From Gammaproteobacteria bacterium (GTDB taxonomy: Bacteria; Pseudomonadota; Gammaproteobacteria; DSM-16500), in contig JABDCN010000011.1 in the NCBI GenBank assembly GCA_013288125.1, forward strand, positions 1 through 44,417: a DNA stretch of 44,417 bases. The letters run 5' to 3'. This document shows positions 34,537 through 42,220 of the stretch, piece by piece. The position numbers and the translations under genes were made by a program. Position 1 is the stretch's first letter; each line of letters opens with the position of its first letter. The notes beneath the pieces were generated by a model. The model had not been told where the DNA came from. It did no database searches and was given only the letters and a program-made list of their open reading frames with translations.

Positions 34537-36324
34537 CTATTTATCCGATTTCTTTTCAAACGATTTTTCTATACGTTCTTTGCTATATTTTTGAGTGTCA
34601 AAATCAGGAATCGGCGGCGGTTTATAGAAAAAAGACTGTGTATCCACTTGCTCAGTGCTATTTTTTTTAAGAGAATAAAAATCTGGATGTCGCGTATTAA
34701 ATTCATCAAACATCTCTAACAAAGATTTTCGTAAACTGGGCCCAGCTTTCCATGGCTTCTTTTGTATAATATCAGGAAATGGATAATCTAAATCTTGAAG
34801 TGGCTTAACAAAATCAATTGTATCCATGATAGTCATTTGATTTAATGCGGCATGCGCTTTTTCTTTCTCTTGTTTGCTAAGAGCAGGCCTATCTGTTTTG
34901 TGTTGTTTGTGTTCCTTATATGATAAGTAGGTATTAAAACGCATTATTTCATTCATATGACCTGAGTCCTCATAGTAAGACGCAGATTCTTCAAGATCAC
35001 GCGTTCTTTCTATAATTACATTTCTTATTTTAGATTCATTAACATAATTACCACCTAGTTCAAAAACTATTAGAAACAATACTAATAATTCTTTTTTAAA
35101 TGTATTTTCATCTATCATATTATTTTTTCTTTGCTTAAATAATTCAAAATACATTTCCCTGCAATTTTCAAAGAATTCGGGATGCTTATCTTTCAAATTT
35201 TGAACTCTATAAAAACAATGCCCATAATCATGACGTGCCGTCCCAAAGGATTGTTGTGCGAAAAAATTGGTGTGGACAGCTGTAGGATTAAGACCAAAAC
35301 TGACGGGGAGATAATTGTTAAATATGGCACACAAAATAGTGTTATATCCCAAGGTGCCATTGTCAGAATAAAAAGGCAGAACGGAAGGGTTCTGCATGTA
35401 ATTATTATATGCATTATCATTCTCAGATATTGGTGAAAGACCGCCTTTACCTATTTCTTTTTTAATGTCACTCGTGTTTAGCGTTAAAGGTAAATTCATA
35501 ATGTGATTAACGTAGGTGCCTATCCTATCGTAGGGAGGGTCACCTTCTTTTCGTGTGGCGATATTAGCTCCGTTTATTGGCGACACCCAAGCTACATTAT
35601 TAAGTTCACTTTCAACGTTCCATGCTCCTCCCTTAACTGTATAACCTGCTGCCGATGTTATCTCTAATAAGGCTGGCAACCATGTACTTTTGTCTAATGT
35701 GTTTGTATTTTCTCTAAAGTTAGCTGGCAAATCTGCCCATAAGATTTTTTCCTTTTTTAATTCACCGTCTAATCCAATTAATTCGTATTCAAAAAAATTT
35801 TTATCTGTATTTTTAATATAAATTTTTCCTGGTACTCTTTCGACATCAGTTAATTCTCCAACAACATATGATCTTGATAGATCCTTGAGAATACTTAATT
35901 TGATTAAAGCAATTTCCAGTAATTCACGAGGATGCTTATTCGCTTTTTTTGCCTCTTTGATTTGCTCGCCTACTAGCTCCAAATATTCTCTCAATGTTGA
36001 ATCACGCATGCGTTTGTCTGCAATGCCGCTCTCTATAGAATAAGAAAATTCTTTATATGCCTGGTCGATTACCTCATAAATTTTTTCACGAGCTATATCT
36101 GCTTTTTTGTTGTTTTCTTCTTCAAGTGCTTCATCATAATCAATGCAATATTCAAGATGACGAAAATTTTTATCATAACTCAGTAGCGTTCCCCACCATT
36201 CTGCATTATCTTTTTTACCCCAATTTTCTGGGCTAGAATTAGGATTAAGTGAATGATCAAGTACGTCAACAACGCGTGTCGTTTTAGTTGATTTAGGTGT
36301 TGATGGCTTGGGAGGGCGAAGCAT
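34537..36324 (-). CDS. Unrecognised 595-residue protein with HDxxH motif (candidate effector)
   Basis: No signal peptide or membrane segment; the N-terminus is Pro/Lys/Thr-rich (MLRPPKPSTPKS) and unstructured, with GAGGAGG before the ATG. The middle region (about 200-420) is richer in aromatic residues and holds R-H365-D366-Y-G-H369-C-F-Y-R. This could be a metal-binding active site; H351 and the E in V-F-E-L-G-G downstream are possible further ligands. Flanking helices are acidic (about 60-150 and 430-520). The C-terminus is Glu/Lys-rich, ending in E-K-S-F-E-K-K-S-D-K. I recognise no family. It lies between the Sel1-like gene and its decayed copy, which suggests it was captured by, or mediated, the local duplication. 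Confidence 0.7.
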   Translation of the reverse strand: MLRPPKPSTPKSTKTTRVVDVLDHSLNPNSSPENWGKKDNAEWWGTLLSYDKNFRHLEYCIDYDEALEEENNKKADIAREKIYEVIDQAYKEFSYSIESGIADKRMRDSTLREYLELVGEQIKEAKKANKHPRELLEIALIKLSILKDLSRSYVVGELTDVERVPGKIYIKNTDKNFFEYELIGLDGELKKEKILWADLPANFRENTNTLDKSTWLPALLEITSAAGYTVKGGAWNVESELNNVAWVSPINGANIATRKEGDPPYDRIGTYVNHIMNLPLTLNTSDIKKEIGKGGLSPISENDNAYNNYMQNPSVLPFYSDNGTLGYNTILCAIFNNYLPVSFGLNPTAVHTNFFAQQSFGTARHDYGHCFYRVQNLKDKHPEFFENCREMYFELFKQRKNNMIDENTFKKELLVLFLIVFELGGNYVNESKIRNVIIERTRDLEESASYYEDSGHMNEIMRFNTYLSYKEHKQHKTDRPALSKQEKEKAHAALNQMTIMDTIDFVKPLQDLDYPFPDIIQKKPWKAGPSLRKSLLEMFDEFNTRHPDFYSLKKNSTEQVDTQSFFYKPPPIPDFDTQKYSKERIEKSFEKKSDK

Positions 36325-36498
36325 TTATGCCTCCTCATTTTTAATTTTTTTTACAATTTTTTAAATATTAAAACTGATATATTCATATTATAGCACTTTC
36401 ATAAAAGTAAATATTTCTCCTCTTATTTATTGATTTTAAATATTTTTTATATCCGAAAGAGAATTGAAATGATATCTATCAATCACACACATTAATGA

Positions 36499-38157
36499 TT
36501 ATAAACGACGCGTTAATCTAGGTGCTTGTTGTTCTATTTGATATCTATAGACTCTAGCATGATTTTCTAGTGTTCTTTTGATTAAATCATCAATTATTTC
36601 TGCATTTACTTCTGCATAAGGATTCATTTCACGTGCATTTTTTATTTCTTGCCAATCATTATGTAATTCAAGATCCTGGGTAAACGTAGCGATGCTTTTC
36701 ATTTCATCAATTGCAGAGAGAGAGCCTCTTTTAATTTCTTCACCTTTTAAATAAAAGTAGTAAGGTGAGACGACTGCTTGACTCAAATGAAATGCATGAT
36801 TCAGTTTATTGCAAATTTGGTGAGGAATAGAAGTAGAAGAAGAATGTTCTATGGCTAAATCAAAATATTTTTTTGCTTCATTAAAATCATTTGCTTTTAA
36901 TTTAATTTTTCCTAACTGAATTAAACTAGTTACACAACCTAATTCCGCCGCGTTAATTAGTAATTGATTTTGATTTGCTGAATTTTCATTTTTTGCTATT
37001 TCATACATTTTTCTGGCGGCTATGATGACTTCATTTGATTTTCCGACTTTAACATCTCGATAACACGCAAGAATTTTCTCAAACCATATTTTAGCTTCAT
37101 TTAAATTGTTGTCTTCAAACGCTAGCATCCCTAATGAAAGAGATGCCATCAAATTGCCAGCCATCGCGTCTTGAATAAAATCTTCCTTAATGATGGCATC
37201 GACTGTATCTTTATTATAATCCTCGCCATATTTGATTTTACCCCAAACATTGACAAAATAAGAAAAACCAACAGATGGAAAGCTAACAGTAGTATGACCA
37301 TATCGTTTAGTATTTTGTAGGACAATTTTAAAATATTCAAAATATTTTTCTTTTAAAAAGTCAGACAACTTATCTAATCGTTGTCCTAATTTATTTTCCT
37401 GATCGCTATTTTTATTTATTTTTAGTTCGGTATTGCCATTTTTATATGAATTCATGAGATATACGATAGCTTGCCTACATCCTAATTCAGCAAAAAATAA
37501 GATAACCTTGCGAAGAATGAGATTGTAATTGATGTCATTAGATGGAGTATTTTCTTGGATGGCACGATTTAATACTGTACATAATTTATTATATAAATTG
37601 GTGATAGACGTCAAATTTAGTGGAACTGTATCATTAAAATGATAGCCAAGTTCAGAAGAATATAAGTACGCAAGTATATAAGATGCTATTGTTGCATGTT
37701 TCCCTTGCATGTTAGCGGCGGTAATTAAACAATTAAATCCTTTCTCAACATTGGGTAGAACAAATGATAGCTGATTTGTCTCGCATACATCAAAAGCAAA
37801 AAGATAAAAAGCTTCCACAAGTAATTTTGGATTACACGTATAATAAGCAACTTCTTCAGTGATTGATCTAAAGGAATGATTTAAATCTATTGTACTGAAA
37901 GTAGTAAATCTTGCGTTCAGATTATTTCTAAAATAGTGAAGGGCAGGTTCACTGCCTAATAAGGCAAGACGTTTAAGTTCACTTAAATAGATTATTCTAT
38001 CTGTTTCAGAGATAGGCTCGCGTCTATTGCCTAATAGATTAATGAACCGTTTTGCTTCTTTGTCGCCTTCTTCATCATAAGGGCTTAATGCATTACCATA
38101 GACTTGACGCTGTTGAAGACTACGAAAAAAAGAAATGGGCTTATGTTTGCGTTGCAT
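36499..38157 (-). CDS. Sel1/TPR-like helical repeat protein
   Basis: The start is taken at ATG 38157 (MQRKHKPISFF), with GAGAT about 10 bases upstream; the in-frame start 60 bases earlier lacks an SD. It has 552 residues and no signal peptide. Helical repeats of Sel1/TPR type are visible: A-S-L-S-L-G-M-L-A-F-E-D-N-N-L-N-E-A-K-I-W-F and S-L-I-Q-L-G-K-I-K-L-K-A-N-D-F-N-E-A-K-K-Y-F. Earlier helices are weaker (K-H-A-T-I-A-S-Y-I-L-A-Y-L-Y-S). The C-terminal tail YQIEQQAPRLTRRL is kept in the truncated copy at 34236. Such proteins mediate protein-protein contacts and are frequent among effectors in Legionellales. Divergent from the ankyrin gene at 38431. Confidence 0.8.
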   Translation of the reverse strand: MQRKHKPISFFRSLQQRQVYGNALSPYDEEGDKEAKRFINLLGNRREPISETDRIIYLSELKRLALLGSEPALHYFRNNLNARFTTFSTIDLNHSFRSITEEVAYYTCNPKLLVEAFYLFAFDVCETNQLSFVLPNVEKGFNCLITAANMQGKHATIASYILAYLYSSELGYHFNDTVPLNLTSITNLYNKLCTVLNRAIQENTPSNDINYNLILRKVILFFAELGCRQAIVYLMNSYKNGNTELKINKNSDQENKLGQRLDKLSDFLKEKYFEYFKIVLQNTKRYGHTTVSFPSVGFSYFVNVWGKIKYGEDYNKDTVDAIIKEDFIQDAMAGNLMASLSLGMLAFEDNNLNEAKIWFEKILACYRDVKVGKSNEVIIAARKMYEIAKNENSANQNQLLINAAELGCVTSLIQLGKIKLKANDFNEAKKYFDLAIEHSSSTSIPHQICNKLNHAFHLSQAVVSPYYFYLKGEEIKRGSLSAIDEMKSIATFTQDLELHNDWQEIKNAREMNPYAEVNAEIIDDLIKRTLENHARVYRYQIEQQAPRLTRRL

Positions 38158-38290
38158 TATAATTGATCTCACATAAAGATGAGTAAATAGCTTACAATAT
38201 AATGATAATTTTGTCAAAAAATTGATTTTTAATCATAATTTATACAATATTAATACAAAAATCCAAACAACCATAATGGGATTTTTTTCA

Positions 38291-38339
38291 TGGTAATGCA
38301 TTACCATTAAGTCATGCCATAAATGGTAATGCATTACCA
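38291..38339. promoter_or_regulatory. Twin 16-bp palindromes, 33 bp apart
   Basis: TGGTAATGCATTACCA occurs at 38291-38306 and again, identical, at 38324-38339. Both are perfect palindromes. The 33-bp step equals about three helical turns, placing both sites on one face of the DNA. They sit in the 273-bp region between divergent genes. A weak promoter (TTGTTG 38369, 17-base spacer, TATTTT 38392) follows for the rightward gene. Probable operator for an unidentified dimeric regulator. Confidence 0.75.
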
Positions 38340-38430
38340 GTTTATCCTATTACACAGTCTGTCGCATATTGTTGTTCTAAATCCTCTATGCTATTTTCTT
38401 CTCATTAAAATTAATGAGGAGATCATCCAC

Positions 38431-40665
38431 ATGCAAGCGAGAGATAACGCACACGAAGATGAAATTGCATTAATCGGAACGATGTCGAGAGGCAATCAAA
38501 TTGAAGCAGCTAGAAAAATCCACAACTTTTTATCATATCAAGGTGATGATTTTAAGCCTTCATTATTATATATCGATGACAATAACATTAATTTTTTAAC
38601 ATTTGCGTTTCATTTATCATTACGTCACGTAGCTAAAACTTTAATTGAAACGAATGCATTTGATGAAAGCCAAGCCATTCTTTTAGGAAAAAATACCAAA
38701 GAACAAACGCTCATCTGTCAAGCATCACAATTAAGTTATCATGAATCAGTAGAACTTCTTTTTCATCGTATAATGCATTTGATCAGCACATTATCTGACG
38801 AAGAAAAAGTAACATATCATCAATTTTGGTTTACGCCTGATAGAGAAGGCAACACACCGCTGCACTATGCTGCAAAAAATCGCAATAGTCATTTATATCT
38901 TTTTATTCTTCAATTAATAGAAAAAGAACCGAATAAAAATGAATTATTGAATGCTAAGAATAATAACGGTGATACAGCTTTTCATTTAGCGATTAGTGAT
39001 AGGGGTATGCTTCATCCTCACTTGATTAATTCATTATTAACAGCGGGCGCTGATATTCATCTTCTCAATCAATATCGTCAATCTTCTTTTGATAAAATTT
39101 TAGCGCATACAAAGGAAGAGCAAATCGTATTGATTCGTGTATTAAGTCAATTAAGCGAAGAAAACAAAGCATATCTTTTAAAGCTTTATGAACATTATTT
39201 AAAAATTAATCCACATGCGACAGGCGTAAGACAAGTTTATGTTAGCTATAAAGGGGTGGCAGAAAGTTTAAAAGAAATGATTATTGCAAATTTAGAGTAT
39301 AGCAATGTTGAGGCAAGAGATTGGTATACGAAAACAATACGACGTGCTGATCAATATAAATTGAAATTGATGTATGAAACAATTCCGATTTCTTTTGAAG
39401 GATGTATGTTATATCTTTATTTGCAAAATGAATCAATTAAGTTTGCATTACAAGATTCTATAGATCAAATTTGTCATGAAGATCTCACTTCGCCTGATCT
39501 TGATTCAATTAAAGAAGTTTTACGACAACCTGGTGCGGTGCTTAGCGATGAACAATGGCAGAATTTAAAAATTATTTTAGAAGAAAAATTTAAAATTAAA
39601 TTACTGCCTGATCATACACTATTCACTACTTATCCAGAAAGATGTTCTGTTCATGAGGTTAAACTTGAAACGTATCGCGTAAACGATACCATCCATAAGG
39701 TTCGCCCTTTAAATTTTGCTGAAAGACTTCCCTTATATGTCGCGCGATTATCTCAAGGAATATTTGGATCAGATCGTCGTGTGATTCAAAAACTACTTCA
39801 AGAAAGAAAATCTATAGAAGCGAATCAACAATGTTTTGATGACTTAATTCAGCAGATGGAACAACGAATGAAAGAGTGGTCAGATAGACAAGCTAGTACA
39901 TGGCCTTATAAAGCGCTGGCGATTGCCATGCCAGTGATTGCGTGGATGGGTTTGGCGGTGGGGATAGGTTATGCTATTTATCGGGGTATAAAATTTAGTA
40001 TTCCTCGTTATTGGGCTGATGGATACGAGAGTGGCTATGGCTGGCGTCATCATGAAAATGTTTTTGCTTATAATCACACAGCGTTTATTAATACTTCGCA
40101 TTACGATTGTGATCTTCTTTCTGATGAGAACAATTCGTGGGTCTACCTTCATGAGGGCAACAATTTGACGTTTCTTGGTGGGCCTGACTGGTTCTGTGGT
40201 TTTTCTCCTGATGAACAAGGGAAGACAGATGTTGGAGGTGGAACTTTTGTAGGAGGCAGTATCGCAGGGATTATAAATGGGATTCTAACAGATAAATCTT
40301 ATAAACAATTGTGGCATTATACTCCCCCTGTCAAAATCTATGATACCGAATGGGATGATCTCGTCCTCCTCCTCCAAAATAATATTATTCTACCGTATCA
40401 TTCATTACCCGACGGAAAATTACCGACAGATGGAAAAAAAATTGCTGATTTAACGCATGAAATAAGTTCATTAGGCCCTTGTCAAAAACAAGACGATTTA
40501 ATTGCTATTTGGAATCGTATTGTGACGCATGTTCGGCAAATTAAAAATGATCAATTGTATTCTGGGATGTCATTTGAATTACCGGATGTTGTTAGTGACC
40601 ATTCAGATAGTTTAGGGTCAAATGATTCCAACATAACAGAACAGAGTCGATTGCTGATGAAGTAA
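38431..40665 (+). CDS. Ankyrin protein with C-terminal membrane segment
   Basis: Start at ATG 38431 with GAGGAG 10 bases upstream; the upstream in-frame ATG (38323) lies inside the operator palindrome and has no SD. It has 744 residues. Ankyrin repeats span about 85-230: D-R-E-G-N-T-P-L-H-Y-A-A-K-N (about 137-150), N-N-N-G-D-T-A-F-H-L-A-I-S, and L-L-T-A-G-A-D-I-H-L-L-N. A helical region follows. One strong membrane helix lies at about 492-515 (ALAIAMPVIAWMGLAVGIGY) and a Gly-rich, weakly hydrophobic stretch at about 600-618. The segment between has Cys, Trp and Asn-x-Thr/Ser-like motifs (YNHTAF, NNSWVY). The arrangement suggests insertion in a host or bacterial membrane; which one is not decidable here. 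Confidence 0.82.
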   Translation: MQARDNAHEDEIALIGTMSRGNQIEAARKIHNFLSYQGDDFKPSLLYIDDNNINFLTFAFHLSLRHVAKTLIETNAFDESQAILLGKNTKEQTLICQASQLSYHESVELLFHRIMHLISTLSDEEKVTYHQFWFTPDREGNTPLHYAAKNRNSHLYLFILQLIEKEPNKNELLNAKNNNGDTAFHLAISDRGMLHPHLINSLLTAGADIHLLNQYRQSSFDKILAHTKEEQIVLIRVLSQLSEENKAYLLKLYEHYLKINPHATGVRQVYVSYKGVAESLKEMIIANLEYSNVEARDWYTKTIRRADQYKLKLMYETIPISFEGCMLYLYLQNESIKFALQDSIDQICHEDLTSPDLDSIKEVLRQPGAVLSDEQWQNLKIILEEKFKIKLLPDHTLFTTYPERCSVHEVKLETYRVNDTIHKVRPLNFAERLPLYVARLSQGIFGSDRRVIQKLLQERKSIEANQQCFDDLIQQMEQRMKEWSDRQASTWPYKALAIAMPVIAWMGLAVGIGYAIYRGIKFSIPRYWADGYESGYGWRHHENVFAYNHTAFINTSHYDCDLLSDENNSWVYLHEGNNLTFLGGPDWFCGFSPDEQGKTDVGGGTFVGGSIAGIINGILTDKSYKQLWHYTPPVKIYDTEWDDLVLLLQNNIILPYHSLPDGKLPTDGKKIADLTHEISSLGPCQKQDDLIAIWNRIVTHVRQIKNDQLYSGMSFELPDVVSDHSDSLGSNDSNITEQSRLLMK

Positions 40666-40668
40666 AAT

Positions 40669-40690
40669 GGTGCCAGGCACCTCATTTTTT
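40669..40690 (+). terminator. Possible intrinsic terminator
   Basis: GGTGC CAG GCACC hairpin (40669-40681) followed by TCATTTTTT, four bases after the ankyrin gene stop. The stem is short (5 bp) but GC-rich and the T-run is clean. Confidence 0.5.
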
Positions 40691-40697
40691 GACCAGC

Positions 40698-40829
40698 CCC
40701 GTCGTCCCGCGGCTTATCGTTGCACTCGGTCCCGTCGTCCCGCGGCTTATCGTTGCACTCGGTCCCGTCGTCCCGCGGCTTATCGTTGCACTCGGTCCCG
40801 TCGTCCCGCGGCTTGTCCGCGGGATCCAG
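40698..40829. repeat. 33-bp tandem array, four units
   Basis: Units CCCGTCGTCCCGCGGCTTAT + CGTTGCACTCGGT start at 40698, 40731, 40764 and 40797, exactly 33 bases apart. The first three are essentially identical. The fourth runs into the left arm of the palindrome at 40800-40887, so the array is built from that arm. It is locally GC-rich compared with its surroundings. No spacers. Confidence 0.9.
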
Positions 40830-40887
40830 AGAAAGCGCAAAATTTTGTTTATTATTTCTGGATCCCGCGGACAAGCCGCGGGACGAC
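40800..40887. repeat. Family G palindrome (GTCGTCCCGCGGCTTGTCCG)
   Basis: Perfect 30-base arms at 40800-40829 and 40858-40887 around a 28-base AT-rich centre. It is of the CCCGCGGACAAGCCGCGGGA type found between genes in several bacteria. It may also end transcription. Confidence 0.9.
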
Positions 40888-40935
40888 AGGCTGAGTAATA
40901 AGACAAGCCGCGCCCTCATGATAATACTCTCCCAA

Positions 40936-40964
40936 TTGACAACCTTCTTAAATAACGCTAGCCT
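40936..40964 (+). promoter_or_regulatory. Possible promoter for the LhgO-HldE-like operon
   Basis: TTGACA at 40936-40941, a 17-base spacer, and TAGCCT at 40959-40964 (weak -10). The predicted transcript start near 40971 precedes the TTG start by about 30 bases. The -35 is perfect but the -10 is poor. Confidence 0.4.
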
Positions 40965-41002
40965 ACAAAGCGCATAATTTCTCGACATGGATACCTAAAA
41001 AA

Positions 41003-42208
41003 TTGTCAAATAATAAACTAATTAGATATGAATTTATTATTGTAGGCGCTGGCATAGTCGGTATGTCTGTCGCTAAAGAACTAACTGAGCGTTTTCCTTC
41101 CAGCCGCATTGCCATCTTTGAAAAAGAACTTAAAATTGGTTTGCATGCGAGCGGGCGTAATAGCGGCGTTTTACATTCTGGTATTTATTATCCTCAAGAT
41201 AGTCTTAAATCAGCCGTTTGCGCAGAAGGTGCAAAGCTCATGGTGGATTTTGCGCAAGAACATCACATTCCTTGTAAAAAAATGGGTAAGGTCATTATTG
41301 CGACATGTGAAGAAGAAGTTCCAACTGTTGATCGTCTTTTAGACAATGCCATGAAAAATAATATTACAGCGCATCGTTTAGATGAACAGCAAGTCAAAGA
41401 AATTGAGCCGCACGCTAACGTTTTTCATCATGGTATTTATACGCCTCAAACCGCGAGCATCGATAATAAAAAAGTATTAACCACTTTGCAGCGTATTTTA
41501 ATTTCGCGCGGTGTTGCTTTTTATTTTAACGCTGCGGTCAAAGCAGTCGATCAACATCAACAACACATTAAAACAAAGCAGGGTGATTTTCATTACGATT
41601 ATCTTTTTAATTGTGCAGGGTCAGGCACAGATAAAATCGCAAAAATGATGGGATTTGCAAAAGATTATTCGCTGTTACCTTTCAAAGGCATTTATTACAA
41701 ATTACATCCGCAAAAAAATCATTTGGTGAAAGGAAATATTTATCCCGTTCCTGATTTAAATCTTCCATTTTTAGGCGTGCATTTTACAAGAAATATGAGT
41801 AATGAAGTGTATGTTGGCCCAACTGCGATTCCTGCTTTTGGCCGCGAAAATTATGGTTTGATTTCTGGTATTAATTTAGAAGCATTTCGTATCATCAAAG
41901 ATATTACGCTGATGTATATCGCCAACCAACAACATTTCAGAGCGTTAATGCATGCGGAAATGAAAAAATATTTTAAATCTCATTTTATGCGTGCTTCTCG
42001 CAAATTGATCGCATCTGTGGATTTTTCAGATTTAATTTCATCAAACAAAGTTGGTATCAGGCCGCAATTGATTAATACAGCAAAAAGAAAAATAGAATTA
42101 GATTATATTATCGAACAAGATGCTCACTCTATGCATGTGTTAAATGCGATTTCGCCCGCTTTTACTGGGGCTTTTAGTTTTGCTTCTCTCTTAGTGAATC
42201 GAATGTGA
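41003..42208 (+). CDS. lhgO: LhgO-like FAD-dependent oxidoreductase
   Basis: DAO-family flavoprotein, 401 residues, matching L-2-hydroxyglutarate oxidase/dehydrogenase. The dinucleotide motif F-I-I-V-G-A-G-I-V-G is at 11-20. G-L-H-A-S-G-R-N-S-G-V-L-H-S-G-I-Y-Y near 50-66 is the family hallmark. I-G-P-T-A-I-P-A-F-G-type residues lie near 275 (V-G-P-T-A-I-P-A-F-G-R-E), and a C-terminal S-P-A-F-T-G-A-F-S-F closes the FAD site. The start is TTG at 41003, since no in-frame ATG precedes the nucleotide-binding strand; no good SD is visible, so the start is uncertain. Only 12 bp separate it from the HldE-like gene, so a role on a sugar-acid or sugar intermediate is as likely as 2-hydroxyglutarate. 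Confidence 0.82.
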   Translation: MSNNKLIRYEFIIVGAGIVGMSVAKELTERFPSSRIAIFEKELKIGLHASGRNSGVLHSGIYYPQDSLKSAVCAEGAKLMVDFAQEHHIPCKKMGKVIIATCEEEVPTVDRLLDNAMKNNITAHRLDEQQVKEIEPHANVFHHGIYTPQTASIDNKKVLTTLQRILISRGVAFYFNAAVKAVDQHQQHIKTKQGDFHYDYLFNCAGSGTDKIAKMMGFAKDYSLLPFKGIYYKLHPQKNHLVKGNIYPVPDLNLPFLGVHFTRNMSNEVYVGPTAIPAFGRENYGLISGINLEAFRIIKDITLMYIANQQHFRALMHAEMKKYFKSHFMRASRKLIASVDFSDLISSNKVGIRPQLINTAKRKIELDYIIEQDAHSMHVLNAISPAFTGAFSFASLLVNRM

Positions 42209-42220
42209 TAAAGGGAATAT

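Noticed and set aside
38323-38430. Upstream in-frame ATG extending the ankyrin protein by 36 residues
   Set aside because: The ATG lies inside the second 16-bp palindrome and has no SD; the ATG at 38431 has GAGGAG and begins a typical soluble N-terminus.
40551-40988. Several overlapping frames with repeated DDGTECNDKPR or RRPAAYRCTRS peptides
   Set aside because: Translation of the 33-bp array and the GC-rich palindrome; no gene features.
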